From Nesterenkonia sp. E16_10 (GTDB lineage Bacteria > Actinomycetota > Actinomycetes > Actinomycetales > Micrococcaceae), in the NCBI RefSeq assembly GCF_017347085.1, contig NZ_JADPSA010000001.1, positions 226,467-290,466 of the forward strand: DNA of 64,000 nt, given 5' to 3'. Below the pieces are notes generated by a model. It had not been told where the DNA came from. It saw nothing but the letters and a program-made list of their open reading frames with translations, and searched no databases. Of this stretch, positions 17,717-26,229 are shown piece after piece (the stretch's first letter is position 1; every line of letters begins with the position of its first letter). Made by a program: the position numbers and the translations under genes.

Positions 17717-17735
17717 GGTCCGCGGCGAGAGCTGA

Positions 17736-18770
17736 TCAACGACGCAGCGACCGGGCGGACTGCCCATGCGGGGCGGTGCGGGCGAGCGGCTCGCCGTCGA
17801 GGCTGAGCACGAAGCCTGATTCTGCCTCGGTCTCGCCCGGGAGCTGCTCGGCGATGCCTTCGACAACCCGCAGCCCTTCGTTGCTGACCCAGCGGGCGCC
17901 GGCGGCTTCCACCTGGCGGCGGAACCGCAGCCGGTCGGACCGGCTCAGGTAGGCCAGCACCGCGGTGTGGAAGACCACCGGGGTCATGGAGTCCGGCACC
18001 TGGGCAAGAACCTCCGCGAGTCGGTCATTGAGGTCCCCGGTGTGCAGCGCCGGCGGGTCTGCTGCCACCAGAGCCGCCCCCGCAGAGATCCGAGGGATCC
18101 GGTGTTCCATGCCGGGCCAGATCAGCATCTGGAGCCAGCGGAGGTCTTCCTCGAGCGTGACATCCAGCGGGTTCAGATCGATCCCCGCCCGGTGACCCAC
18201 CAGTGGAAGCGCCTGTGGGGCCGGCAGCCCGTGGAGTTCGCAGGACAGCTCCACGGTGCTGCACAGCTCACCCTCCGCCGGACTCAGCAGCACCTCCGCC
18301 GCGGCCTCGCCGCGGTAGCGCACCGGCCAGGCGTCGGGGTAGAGGCAGAGCCCAGCAGAGGCGCCGACCTCGATCAGCGCCAGCGGGGCCTTCTCCTGCG
18401 CCTGGATCTGCGCGAAGGCCAGATTCAGCGTCGCGATCCGTCCGGGTTCATTGGTCTGGGTGGCGCGTCCACGGATGGTGGCCTCGATCTGTGACCAGCG
18501 CGCGCCGATCAGGGCGGCCGCCTCGGACCACGTCACGGCGTCGACGCCGTGCAGCCGGGCCGCGGCGAAGAGCAGGTTGGCCTGCCGCTTGGCGGGTGGA
18601 AGCTGGGCCAGCCGCGAGAGCATCGCCCTGTCCTGCGCCACCCCGTGGGCCCACTCGGCGTAGCGGGGAGAGACCCCCGCCGCCTCCACCTGGGCGAAAT
18701 GCAGGTAGTAGGTCGCAAGCTCCTCGATGGCAGCCTCATCCTGGGCGTCGAGCCCCGGAAGTTCACGCAT
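17736..18770 (-). CDS. DUF2332-family protein
   Basis: A 344-residue soluble protein that I recognise as DUF2332, a family common in actinobacteria and without a settled function. Visible features are an N-terminal helical region with AQVEAAGVSPRYAEWA, a central LIEVGASAGLCLYPD segment resembling the glycine-rich loop of a Rossmann fold, and a C-terminal VVFHTAVLAYLSR strand-helix. The GASAGL loop hints at a nucleotide- or SAM-binding fold, but that is inference. It is convergent with the methyltransferase and 79 bases downstream of the TenA gene on the same strand. Confidence 0.8.
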   Translation of the reverse strand: MRELPGLDAQDEAAIEELATYYLHFAQVEAAGVSPRYAEWAHGVAQDRAMLSRLAQLPPAKRQANLLFAAARLHGVDAVTWSEAAALIGARWSQIEATIRGRATQTNEPGRIATLNLAFAQIQAQEKAPLALIEVGASAGLCLYPDAWPVRYRGEAAAEVLLSPAEGELCSTVELSCELHGLPAPQALPLVGHRAGIDLNPLDVTLEEDLRWLQMLIWPGMEHRIPRISAGAALVAADPPALHTGDLNDRLAEVLAQVPDSMTPVVFHTAVLAYLSRSDRLRFRRQVEAAGARWVSNEGLRVVEGIAEQLPGETEAESGFVLSLDGEPLARTAPHGQSARSLRR

Positions 18771-18792
18771 CTTCTGGCCTTTCGGTCGAGAA

Positions 18793-18844
18793 CTCGGCGC
18801 CTCGGCGCCTCATCGGCTGCTCAGCTCCTCAGCTCCTCAGCTCG
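18793..18844. repeat. Two short tandem arrays after the tenA-like stop
   Basis: CTCGGCGC is repeated twice at 18793-18808. TCAGCTCC/TCAGCTCC/TCAGCTCG is repeated three times at 18821-18844. On the minus strand the second array reads as GAGCTGAG units, so each unit carries a TGA like the gene's own stop at 18850-18852. Confidence 0.75.
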
Positions 18845-18849
18845 GCCGC

Positions 18850-19509
18850 TCAGCCGACCGGCCAGCGTTCCTGCCGGTACGCCGAGTCCCAGAACATCCA
18901 TTCGTACTGACTGGCCCGGCGGTAGGCGGCGTGCATCGCGGCTCGGGTCTGCTCGCTGGCCGTGGCGGCCAGCTCGTCGACCACCCGTTTCGCCGTCTCG
19001 GTGAGCTCGTGGAACTCCGGGTCTCCGTAGGCGCTGATCCAGTCCGCGTAGGGGTGCCCCTCGAGGGACTCGACCCGGGCCTTGAGCCGGGTGCCGACGT
19101 CGTCGTAGATCCAGAAGCAGGGCAGCACCGAGGCCGCGAGCACCGGCAGCGAGCCGGCCGAGACCAGCGCGAGCTCGTAGGAGGTGTAGGCCACGGTGGT
19201 CGGTGAGGGGTCCACCGCGGAGAAGTCCACCACATGGGTCGCATGCAGCGCGCGCTCCTCCTCGATCGCACCGGCCGCGGCCCGGGACCAGAACATGATG
19301 TGCTCCGGATCGGTGGACTGCGCGGCGCAGGCGGCGAGCGCCCGGGCGTACTCGGTGAGGTACAGCGCGTCCTGGCCCATGTAGTTCTCGAAGACCGCCC
19401 GTGGCAGCGACCCCGCCTCGAGCTGTTCCAGGAACGGCAGGGTCTCGATCTGCGCACGGATTCCCTCCGTGCTCGCCCAGGCTTCCTCGGTGAATCGTCT
19501 CGCGCTCAT
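18850..19509 (-). CDS. TenA/thiaminase II-family protein
   Basis: A 219-residue all-helical protein of the TenA family. TenA hydrolyses aminopyrimidine forms of thiamine for salvage. The conserved cysteine lies in VLPCFWIYDDVG (about residue 130), and the C-terminal YEWMFWDSAY carries the usual acid residue. The N-terminal FLEQLEAGSLP and NYMGQDALYL blocks are family-typical. No other thiamine gene is in the window. Its leader resembles part of a TPP riboswitch but is too short. The Asp seen at some TenA pyrimidine-binding positions is hard to assign by eye, so aminopyrimidine hydrolase activity is likely but not certain. Confidence 0.83.
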   Translation of the reverse strand: MSARRFTEEAWASTEGIRAQIETLPFLEQLEAGSLPRAVFENYMGQDALYLTEYARALAACAAQSTDPEHIMFWSRAAAGAIEEERALHATHVVDFSAVDPSPTTVAYTSYELALVSAGSLPVLAASVLPCFWIYDDVGTRLKARVESLEGHPYADWISAYGDPEFHELTETAKRVVDELAATASEQTRAAMHAAYRRASQYEWMFWDSAYRQERWPVG

Positions 19510-19650
19510 GCTCTGCCTCTCCAGCGCCGCCTGATCAGCGGCTTTGACGGTTATCCAGATCTGCCCTCGCTCAGAGACATCCTAGAGCGTCAGCACCTGA
19601 GTCGACCCGATGCCCGACGGCGACCCGGGCTCCTCGGTAGACTCGGCCCC

Positions 19651-20631
19651 GTGACCGGATCAGATACCCCCAGCAGCCCGACCGCCCCCAACCTGCCCGC
19701 GAAGGTCTCCGACATCTTCGATCCCTGGCAGTGGCGCACCGTGGAGGGGTTCGACTTCACCGACGTCACCTATCACCGGCGTGTGCAGCGCGACGAGGCC
19801 GGCATGATCACCGCTGATCTGCCGGCGGTGCGGATCGCGTTCGACCGCCCCGAGGTGCGCAACGCGTTCCGGCCCGGCACCGTGGATGAGCTCTACCGCG
19901 CGCTGGACCATGCCCGGATGACCCCCGATGTGGGCGCGGTGCTGCTCACCGGCAACGGCCCCTCCGCCAAGGACGGTGGGCACAGCTTCTGCTCCGGCGG
20001 AGACCAGCGGATCCGTGGCCGCGACGGGTATCGCTATGCCGAGGGCGACACCGCTGAGACCATCGACCCGGCGCGCGCCGGGCGGCTGCATATCCTCGAG
20101 GTCCAGCGGCTGATCCGCACCATGCCCAAGGTGGTGATCGCCGTGGTCAACGGTTGGGCGGCCGGCGGCGGGCACTCGCTGCATGTGGTGGCCGATCTGA
20201 GCATCGCCTCGCTGCAGCACGGGAAGTTCAAGCAGACCGACGCCACGGTGGGCTCCTTCGACGCCGGCTACGGCTCGGCGCTGCTGGCCCGCCAGGTGGG
20301 CCAGAAGAAGGCCCGTGAGATCTTCTTCCTGGCTCGGGAACATTCCGCCGAAGAGATGGTCGCCGTCGGCGCGGTCAACGAGGCCGTGGACCACGAGCGT
20401 CTCGAAGAGGTCGCACTGGGCTACGCCACCGACATCGCCCGGCAGTCCCCGCAGGCCATTCGGATGCTGAAGTTCGCCTTCAACGCCCCCGACGACGGCC
20501 TTGCGGGCCAGCAGGTCTTCGCCGGAGAGGCCACCCGGATGGGCTACATGACCGATGAGGCGGTGGAGGGCCGCGACGCCTTCCTGGCCAAGCGCGAGCC
20601 CGACTGGTCCGAGTTCCCGTACTACTACTGA
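19651..20631 (+). CDS. menB: MenB 1,4-dihydroxy-2-naphthoyl-CoA synthase
   Basis: Crotonase-fold enzyme closing the second ring of the naphthoquinone: o-succinylbenzoyl-CoA to DHNA-CoA. The 326-residue protein has the MenB-specific GGDQRIRGRDGY stretch (about residues 116-127), AGGGHSLH for the oxyanion region, YGSALLARQVGQKKAREIFF, and the C-terminal EGRDAFLAKREPDWSEF that marks the family. The GTG start at 19651 follows TAGACT (19638-19643) by seven bases, so translation is probably leaderless. Longer in-frame readings overlap the tenA promoter region and are not credible. Confidence 0.95.
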   Translation: MTGSDTPSSPTAPNLPAKVSDIFDPWQWRTVEGFDFTDVTYHRRVQRDEAGMITADLPAVRIAFDRPEVRNAFRPGTVDELYRALDHARMTPDVGAVLLTGNGPSAKDGGHSFCSGGDQRIRGRDGYRYAEGDTAETIDPARAGRLHILEVQRLIRTMPKVVIAVVNGWAAGGGHSLHVVADLSIASLQHGKFKQTDATVGSFDAGYGSALLARQVGQKKAREIFFLAREHSAEEMVAVGAVNEAVDHERLEEVALGYATDIARQSPQAIRMLKFAFNAPDDGLAGQQVFAGEATRMGYMTDEAVEGRDAFLAKREPDWSEFPYYY

Positions 20632-20740
20632 TCGGGGGCATTACTCCATACCGGCACCCTCCTCACGCTGCGAGGAGCACACCGGGCGTCGAGGTCCCGA
20701 GACGATCGAAGCCGCAACGAATAGACTCCAGATCAGGCCT

Positions 20741-20806
20741 ATGGACGACGGAGTCATGGCCTTCAATGCGCTGATGATGCGCGGACAGGAGACCGGCCTG
20801 AGATGA
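20741..20806 (+). CDS. Possible 21-residue leader ORF coupled to the thioesterase
   Basis: A short ORF (MDDGVMAFNALMMRG...) starts 12 bases after a TAGACT hexamer (20723-20728). Its TGA overlaps the ATG of the thioesterase (ATGA), so ribosomes finishing it would be placed at the next start. Upstream of it no Shine-Dalgarno is evident. It could be a coupling leader peptide or a chance reading frame. Confidence 0.3.
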   Translation: MDDGVMAFNALMMRGQETGLR

Positions 20807-21891
20807 GCTCCCCTCCCAGCATCAATCCCGATGGAACAGATTCGCACCCAGGCCCGGCGCAGGTCGGAGCGGACCCCTCAGCGATGGCCACCCGGACGAG
20901 CGACAGCGGCCCGCGTCGCGAGGTCACTCTGCGATTCCTTGCCGCGCCCACGGACCGCGGCAAGGCCGGGACCGTGGACGCCGGTCGGGTCCTGGAATGG
21001 GTGGACAAGGCGGCCTTCGCCGCGGCCACCGGCTGGTCGGGCAGCTACTGCGTGACCGCCTACGTCGGCAACATCCACTTCCATGATCCGGTCCAAGTCG
21101 GCGAGATGGTGGAGGTCACCGGCACTGTGCTCTACACGGGCCGGACCTCGATGCATATCCAAACGATGGTCCGCTCTGGGGACCCCAAGACGGGCCACCT
21201 CGAGGAGCGCGCTCGTTGCCTGGTCATCTTCGTGGCGGTGGACGCGGACGGCCACGCCACACCGGTGCCGGAACTCGTCCCCCACACCCCGGAGCAGAAG
21301 CGCGACCACGAATACGCCAAGTCCAGGATCCCCATCCGCAGCGCCATCACGGCGGCCTTGAAGAGCCAGCGCTACACGGACGCAGGCACTGCCGAGCGCG
21401 TCACGCTGCGTTTCCTGGCAGAACCCACGGACGTGAACTGGGGCGGCAAGGTCCACGGCGGCGTGGTCATGGAGTGGATCGACACCGCCGCTTACCTCTG
21501 CTCCTCCCGATATTGCGGCCGAGACACGGTGGCGGTGTTCTCCGGCGGGATCCGCTTCACGCGTCCGGTGCACATCGGGGACCTCGTCGAGGTGGAGGCC
21601 CGACTGATCTACACCGGCAACAAGGGCATGCATATCGCCGTGGAGGTCCGCTCCGGAGATCCCAAGGGCGACGAACTCACCCAGACCACGAATTGCATCA
21701 CCATCATGGTCGCACGCGACGAGAATGGGACCTCTGTCCCTGTTCCTCCGTGGGAGCCAGTCACCGAGGAGGACCGTGAGCTCTGGACCCATACCCGCAC
21801 CCTGCTGGAGATCCGGAGCCGTGCCCCCGGCAGTCGTCTCCCTGACCACCTGCTGAACGACCCTCAAGCGCAGAACAACAGGCTCCCGTAA
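20803..21891 (+). CDS. Tandem hotdog-fold acyl-CoA thioesterase
   Basis: A 362-residue protein with two hotdog domains (about residues 40-150 and 195-310) of the acyl-CoA thioesterase family. The second copy has the active-site pattern NWGGKVHGGVVMEWID. The aligned stretch of the first copy, KAGTVDAGRVLEWVD, lacks the Asn and the HGG, so only one half per pair seems catalytic. Both share VTLRFLA-PTD, I-F-PV-GD/E-VEV and SGDPK blocks, proving internal duplication. It follows menB on the same strand after 171 bases. General acyl-CoA hydrolysis is the default reading; a DHNA-CoA thioesterase role is an attractive but untested inference. Confidence 0.85.
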   Translation: MSSPPSINPDGTDSHPGPAQVGADPSAMATRTSDSGPRREVTLRFLAAPTDRGKAGTVDAGRVLEWVDKAAFAAATGWSGSYCVTAYVGNIHFHDPVQVGEMVEVTGTVLYTGRTSMHIQTMVRSGDPKTGHLEERARCLVIFVAVDADGHATPVPELVPHTPEQKRDHEYAKSRIPIRSAITAALKSQRYTDAGTAERVTLRFLAEPTDVNWGGKVHGGVVMEWIDTAAYLCSSRYCGRDTVAVFSGGIRFTRPVHIGDLVEVEARLIYTGNKGMHIAVEVRSGDPKGDELTQTTNCITIMVARDENGTSVPVPPWEPVTEEDRELWTHTRTLLEIRSRAPGSRLPDHLLNDPQAQNNRLP

Positions 21892-21985
21892 CGTCCCGTG
21901 CCCACACAACCAGCACGAGATCACTCGATGCTGCATCCCTCGCGAACGGTGAGGTGGATTCGCCGGGCCCACGAGACTCTGAGTT

Positions 21986-22180
21986 CTACTCCTCTATGTG
22001 GATGGACGCAGATGGGCAGAAGTCCGCAGCTTCTCGGACAAGGTCGTGTTCTGCTTCGGATGGAATCTCCTTGAGCAGCTCCACTTTGCCGTCGTCGGCA
22101 CGCTGCGCGAACACGTTCGGTGCCGAGCGCACACATTGTCCGGCAGCGACACAGGTATCCTCGGTGGTCGCAATCTTCAC
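21986..22180 (-). CDS. Small single-cluster ferredoxin
   Basis: A 64-residue ferredoxin with the pattern C-x5-C (CVAAGQCVRSAP) and a distant FCPSASI cysteine, the three-cysteine spacing of [3Fe-4S] ferredoxins that serve cytochrome P450s. The acidic surface is typical. The start is GTG at 22180, with AGGGA nine bases upstream. No P450 or ferredoxin reductase lies within the window, so its partner is elsewhere, or it serves the adjacent FAD/Fe-S dehydrogenase on the same strand. About 220 bases of non-coding, less GC-rich DNA separate the two. Confidence 0.85.
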   Translation of the reverse strand: MKIATTEDTCVAAGQCVRSAPNVFAQRADDGKVELLKEIPSEAEHDLVREAADFCPSASIHIEE

Positions 22181-22400
22181 GGCGATGGTCCCTTCGTCTC
22201 GGGGCGAGAAAAATCGTGACGGGCTTCAGGCACTGGCCCACAGTGGATGGACTCAAGCTGCCTGCAACGGAACTGGTCCGTGAATCGAATGCTACGCGGG
22301 GTGCCTGCGAGCATCTAGGGCGCGGCATCCGGCCTCCGAAGCTGTCCACGGCACCAGACTCGATGCCGTCGAGACCCCTCGCGAGTAGATGCCGGAGGCA

Positions 22401-25352
22401 TCAGCTCCGCGAGTTCAACAGCTCCGCCAGGTGCACCGCCGGAACATCGGCGAGGTCCTCGAGCTGGATCCGGCAGGACATCCCGTCGGCCAGCACCACG
22501 GTGTCTCCGCCGCGCGTGCGCTGGTCCCGCACCGCTGGCATCAGGTAGGTTTCGGCCACCGCGACGGAGGTCTCATAGTGGCCCTGCTCCACGCCGAAGT
22601 TCCCGGCCAGCCCGCAGCATCCGGCGACCTTGGTGACCTCGGCGCCGGCCTGCTCCAGCAGCGCCCGGTCGGCCTCCCATCCGATGATGGCTGACTGGTG
22701 GCAGTGTGGCTGCGCCACAACGTCGACCCCCGTCAGATCCGGCAGTCGCACCCGGCCCTCCTCCACCAGGCCGGTGAGCAGCTCCGCGAAGCTGCGCACC
22801 CCGGCGGCCACGACCCTGGCGGCCTCGCTGTCGCAGAGCTCGAGCGCGTCGCTGCGCAGCGTGGCCAGGCAGCTGGGCTCCAGACCGATCACCGGCACGC
22901 CGGAGCTGACGTAGGGCGCGAGCACCTCCACGGCCTGGCTGATCCGCCGGCGGGCCTGGTCCAGCTGACCGGTGGAGATCCAGGGCAGCCCGCAGCAGCC
23001 CTGTTTCTGGATCAGCCGCACCTGGAGCCCCTGGGCCTGCAGGTATTCGATCGCGGCCAGCCCGGACTGCGGGAAGAAGTGGTTGGTGAAGGAATCCGCC
23101 CAGACCCACACGTCGGGCTGCCCGGTGTTCCCGGTGGCAGCACCGGCCGCGTGAGAGGAGCTGGCGGCGTTCAGCCTGCCCGCAGCTCGGCGCAGCGTCC
23201 GGGAGGCGAACTTCGGCACCGACCGGCGTTGATCGATCCCGGCCGCCCACTTCGCCGCCGCAGCGACCGGGGCCAGGGCCATCATCAGGTTTGCCACCGG
23301 CGCGACCGGTGCGGCGAGCTTCGCCCAGACCGGGAGCCGCCCCAGGACGTAATGGCTGCGCGGACGGAGCCGGCGCCGCGGACGGCCCTCGGAGTCCCGG
23401 TCGTACTTCTGGTGCAGCGCCTCGGCCTTATAGGCGGCCATGTCCACCCCGGCCGGACAGTCCGAGGCGCATCCCTTGCAGGACAGGCACAGATCCAGGG
23501 CCTCGTGCACCGCCGGGTCGCTGAGCCCGTGCACCAACGTCCCGTCCATGGCCTCCTGAAGCACCCGAGCCCTCCCCCGGGTGGAGTCCTTCTCCTGGGT
23601 GGTCGCCAGGTAAGAGGGGCACATGACCCCGGTGGTCTTCGGCGCCACACAGCGCCCGACGCCGGAGCAGCGGTGCACCGCCGCGCCGTAGTCGCCGCCG
23701 TCGTGCGGCATCAGCAGCCCGGGCCAGGGCAGCGTCTGCTTCGGCCGGGTGGGCCGGATGTCCTCGGTGTTGACCTGCGCTCCGGTGCCTCCAGGGTGTC
23801 CGGCCCGGGCGCCCTGAAGCTGCGGGCCGGTGATGATCCCCGGGTTCAGCAGGTTCTCGGGGTCACAGATCCGCTTGGCCTGGGCGAAGAGATCCAGCGA
23901 GGTCTCGTCGTACATGAAGGGCAGCAGCTCGGAGCGCACCCGGCCGTCACCGTGCTCTCCGGAGAGCGAGCCGCCGTAGACCGCGAGCCGTTCGGCGCAG
24001 GCCAGCATGAACTCCCGGAACACCCCGGTGCTGGAGGGATCTCCATGCTGGAAGGGAAAGTCGATCCGGCAATGGATGCACCCGTCGCCGAAATGCCCAT
24101 AGGGGTAGCCCTGCAGTCCGAATTCCTTCAGCAGTGCTTCGAAGTCGCGCATCCAGGCCCCGAGGTGCTTCGGCGGCACGGCAGAGTCCTCCCACCCCGA
24201 ATGCGCCGGGGTGGCCAGGCTGATCCCGGCCAGTCCGGCTCCGTCCTCCCGGATCTTCCACAGCGCGGCCGCCTCGGCCGGACTTTCGATGAAACGGGTA
24301 TCGAGCGCGGCGGAGGCGGACTTGACCGCTTCGATGACCGCATTCGCCACATCCCCTGCGGCTTCGACGAACAGCCAGCTCTCACCTCGGGGAAGCTGCG
24401 GCACCGGTTTGCCTGCCGAGCGGACCAGCGCCACCAGCCGGGAGTCCATGCCTTCGCAGGCGATCAGGCTGTTCGGACCGAACTCGCCGTGGACCGCATC
24501 GAGGATCTGCGGGACCGCGTCGGCGGCCTCGCTGACCGTGTCATATCCGAGCACCAACAACAGTCGGTGCGGGTCGTCGCGGACCAGCCGCACCTCGGCC
24601 TCGAGCACCGTGGCCAGGGTGCCCTCGCTGCCGACCAGGAACCGTTCGACCCGCCCGCGGTTCTCCGGCAGCAGGTGCTCAAGGCTGTAGCCGGAGACCT
24701 GGCGGCTGAACTGTCCGAATCGCGTGCGGACATGCCCCAGATTGCGCCCAGCGAGCCCGAGCAGCTGCTCCGCCGTCGCTCCCTGGGCCGATCCGCTGCG
24801 GGCATCGAAGCTGCCCAGTTCGCCGTTGCCGAAGAGCACGGTGACCGCCTCGACGTTGTCCGCGGTGCGCCCGTACCCCAGCGCGCGGGACCCGCAGGCG
24901 TTGTTGCCGATCATCCCGCCGATGGTGCACCGGGAATGGGTCGAGGGGTCGGGGCCGAAGCGCAGACCATGCGGCGCCGCCGCCCTCTGCAGATCCGCGT
25001 GCACCACCCCGGGCTGGACCCTGGCGGTCCGGGCCTCCGGGTCGATGGAGATGATCCGTTTCAGGTCCCGGGTGTCCACGACGATCCCCTCACCCACGGC
25101 GTTGCCGGCGATCGAGGTGCCCGCGCCGCGCATGGTGACCGGCACTCCCGCTGATCGTGAGACCTCGTGGATGGCGTGGAGCTCCTCGACATGCGCAGGC
25201 CGCACGACCACCTCCGGCACCACCCGGTACAGGCTCGCGTCGGAGGAGTACATGCTCCGCGCCAGCACGGAGGCGTCCACCTGAGAGACACCCGCACGGT
25301 TCAGCTCCTGGACCAGCTCCTGGGCGATGTCGGGCTTGCTCGTCAGCGTCAC
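22401..25352 (-). CDS. FAD-linked and Fe-S D-2-hydroxyacid (D-lactate type) dehydrogenase
   Basis: A 983-residue fusion of a GlcD-like flavoprotein and a GlpC-like iron-sulfur protein. The FAD-binding PCMH domain shows RGAGTSIAGNAVG and GGMIGNNACGSRALGYGRT. The flavoprotein C-terminal domain has SGEHGDGRVRSELLP. Two four-cysteine clusters follow (CSGVGRCVAPKTTGVMCPS; CLSCKGCASDCP), then two CCG motifs (GCCGLPW; GCCGLAGNFG). Such proteins oxidise D-lactate or related 2-hydroxyacids and pass electrons towards quinone. GTG start with AGGAAG nine bases upstream. No membrane helix is seen; attachment is probably peripheral. Confidence 0.9.
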   Translation of the reverse strand: MTLTSKPDIAQELVQELNRAGVSQVDASVLARSMYSSDASLYRVVPEVVVRPAHVEELHAIHEVSRSAGVPVTMRGAGTSIAGNAVGEGIVVDTRDLKRIISIDPEARTARVQPGVVHADLQRAAAPHGLRFGPDPSTHSRCTIGGMIGNNACGSRALGYGRTADNVEAVTVLFGNGELGSFDARSGSAQGATAEQLLGLAGRNLGHVRTRFGQFSRQVSGYSLEHLLPENRGRVERFLVGSEGTLATVLEAEVRLVRDDPHRLLLVLGYDTVSEAADAVPQILDAVHGEFGPNSLIACEGMDSRLVALVRSAGKPVPQLPRGESWLFVEAAGDVANAVIEAVKSASAALDTRFIESPAEAAALWKIREDGAGLAGISLATPAHSGWEDSAVPPKHLGAWMRDFEALLKEFGLQGYPYGHFGDGCIHCRIDFPFQHGDPSSTGVFREFMLACAERLAVYGGSLSGEHGDGRVRSELLPFMYDETSLDLFAQAKRICDPENLLNPGIITGPQLQGARAGHPGGTGAQVNTEDIRPTRPKQTLPWPGLLMPHDGGDYGAAVHRCSGVGRCVAPKTTGVMCPSYLATTQEKDSTRGRARVLQEAMDGTLVHGLSDPAVHEALDLCLSCKGCASDCPAGVDMAAYKAEALHQKYDRDSEGRPRRRLRPRSHYVLGRLPVWAKLAAPVAPVANLMMALAPVAAAAKWAAGIDQRRSVPKFASRTLRRAAGRLNAASSSHAAGAATGNTGQPDVWVWADSFTNHFFPQSGLAAIEYLQAQGLQVRLIQKQGCCGLPWISTGQLDQARRRISQAVEVLAPYVSSGVPVIGLEPSCLATLRSDALELCDSEAARVVAAGVRSFAELLTGLVEEGRVRLPDLTGVDVVAQPHCHQSAIIGWEADRALLEQAGAEVTKVAGCCGLAGNFGVEQGHYETSVAVAETYLMPAVRDQRTRGGDTVVLADGMSCRIQLEDLADVPAVHLAELLNSRS

Positions 25353-25561
25353 TGAGCCACTTCCTTGCCTCGCACCATCCGGCGCGTCCTAGAGCGTCTG
25401 GCGTCTCGATCGGGTACCTGCATTGTGTCCGACCAACCGGCCCCCGTCACCCCCTCCGGTTGGATTCATCGCAACCAGCTGCGCGTCACGCGCCGAGGGG
25501 CCCGAGCAGACTGCCGGCGCTTCCGCCGGCCGATCCGCCCGCGCTCGTGGTTCGATACAGC

Positions 25562-26035
25562 ATGACCACTGCCAAGGAACGCCGCTCCGCGGTCACGGGA
25601 ATCCTGTTGACCCTCACCGGCATGATCGGCGGCTTCGTGGTGTTCCTCCAACCGTGGCGGTCCTGTCCGGAGATCGATGACAGCTCGGCCGGCTGCCCGG
25701 GGACATCCGGCGAGGCGACTCTGCTCGCGCTCGCATTCTTGATCTCTGCCACTGGAATAGCATTTCTGGTGACTCCGCTGATCACACAGACTGCGAAATC
25801 CAGCGCCACTGATAAAGCCAATCCACCCAATAGAATCACCATGGGTAGCGGCAGTCTTTTACAATCAATAGACTCTTCCGATGGGAGAGACCAGCAAGAA
25901 GTACTGGACAGCAAGCGTGCTCCTGCTCGGAACGACCGGGTTCGCGCTGAGCGTGCTGGGCGCAGACGACCAGACGGTGGGCGGCTTCGCCACCGTCGCC
26001 ACCGTCCTCGGCGTAGTGGTCGCTCTGCGCAGTAA
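25562..26035 (+). CDS. Small membrane protein of unknown function
   Basis: Reading from ATG 25562 gives 157 residues. Two hydrophobic helices (about residues 12-30 and 52-72) flank an extracellular-looking loop with two cysteines (SCPEIDDSSAGCPG). I do not recognise a family. From about residue 75 the sequence loses coding character. The last 50 residues are Arg-rich and overlap the next gene in another frame, so the real protein may end earlier, through a lost stop or a frameshift. The start is close to a GATACA hexamer. The helix-loop-helix part is the believable portion. Confidence 0.5.
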   Translation: MTTAKERRSAVTGILLTLTGMIGGFVVFLQPWRSCPEIDDSSAGCPGTSGEATLLALAFLISATGIAFLVTPLITQTAKSSATDKANPPNRITMGSGSLLQSIDSSDGRDQQEVLDSKRAPARNDRVRAERAGRRRPDGGRLRHRRHRPRRSGRSAQ

Positions 26036-26156
26036 GTTCGACAAGCCCACCGGGCAACCAGAAGGCGAAGAAGACTCGGCCCAGCACCAGGAGCACCGGA
26101 GCGAGGTCGCCGCCGGGGACCCCTACGGCCGCTGGTGGCGACAGGCTCGAGGCTAG
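25881..26156 (+). CDS. Small two-helix membrane protein of unknown function
   Basis: A 91-residue protein with two short hydrophobic segments (WTASVLLLGTTGFALSVLG; FATVATVLGVVVAL) followed by a charged, Glu/His-rich cytosolic tail. A TAGACT hexamer at 25869-25874 lies exactly six bases before the ATG, which supports a leaderless start and makes this the likely real frame over the overlap with the preceding ORF. No family recognised. Confidence 0.65.
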   Translation: MGETSKKYWTASVLLLGTTGFALSVLGADDQTVGGFATVATVLGVVVALRSKFDKPTGQPEGEEDSAQHQEHRSEVAAGDPYGRWWRQARG

Positions 26157-26229
26157 CTCCCGAGCCCCGCGCACACCTGGGAGCTCCCAGCTCTGCCGAG
26201 CTGAGGAGCACAGTTGCTAATCTTGGCTC

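Noticed and set aside
19535..19600. TPP riboswitch-like stretch (CTGAG... GATCTGGATAA) before the TenA gene
   Set aside because: Only two short pieces of the consensus are present. The 5' half of the aptamer is missing and the -10-like TAGGAT would place transcription start inside it.
22388..22402. Small hairpin GATGCC-gga-GGCATC at the end of the FAD/Fe-S dehydrogenase gene
   Set aside because: Only six base pairs and overlapping the stop; too weak to call as a terminator.
22698..25154. Long plus-strand ORF opposite the FAD/Fe-S dehydrogenase
   Set aside because: The minus strand carries unmistakable FAD, Fe-S and CCG motifs; the plus frame has none.
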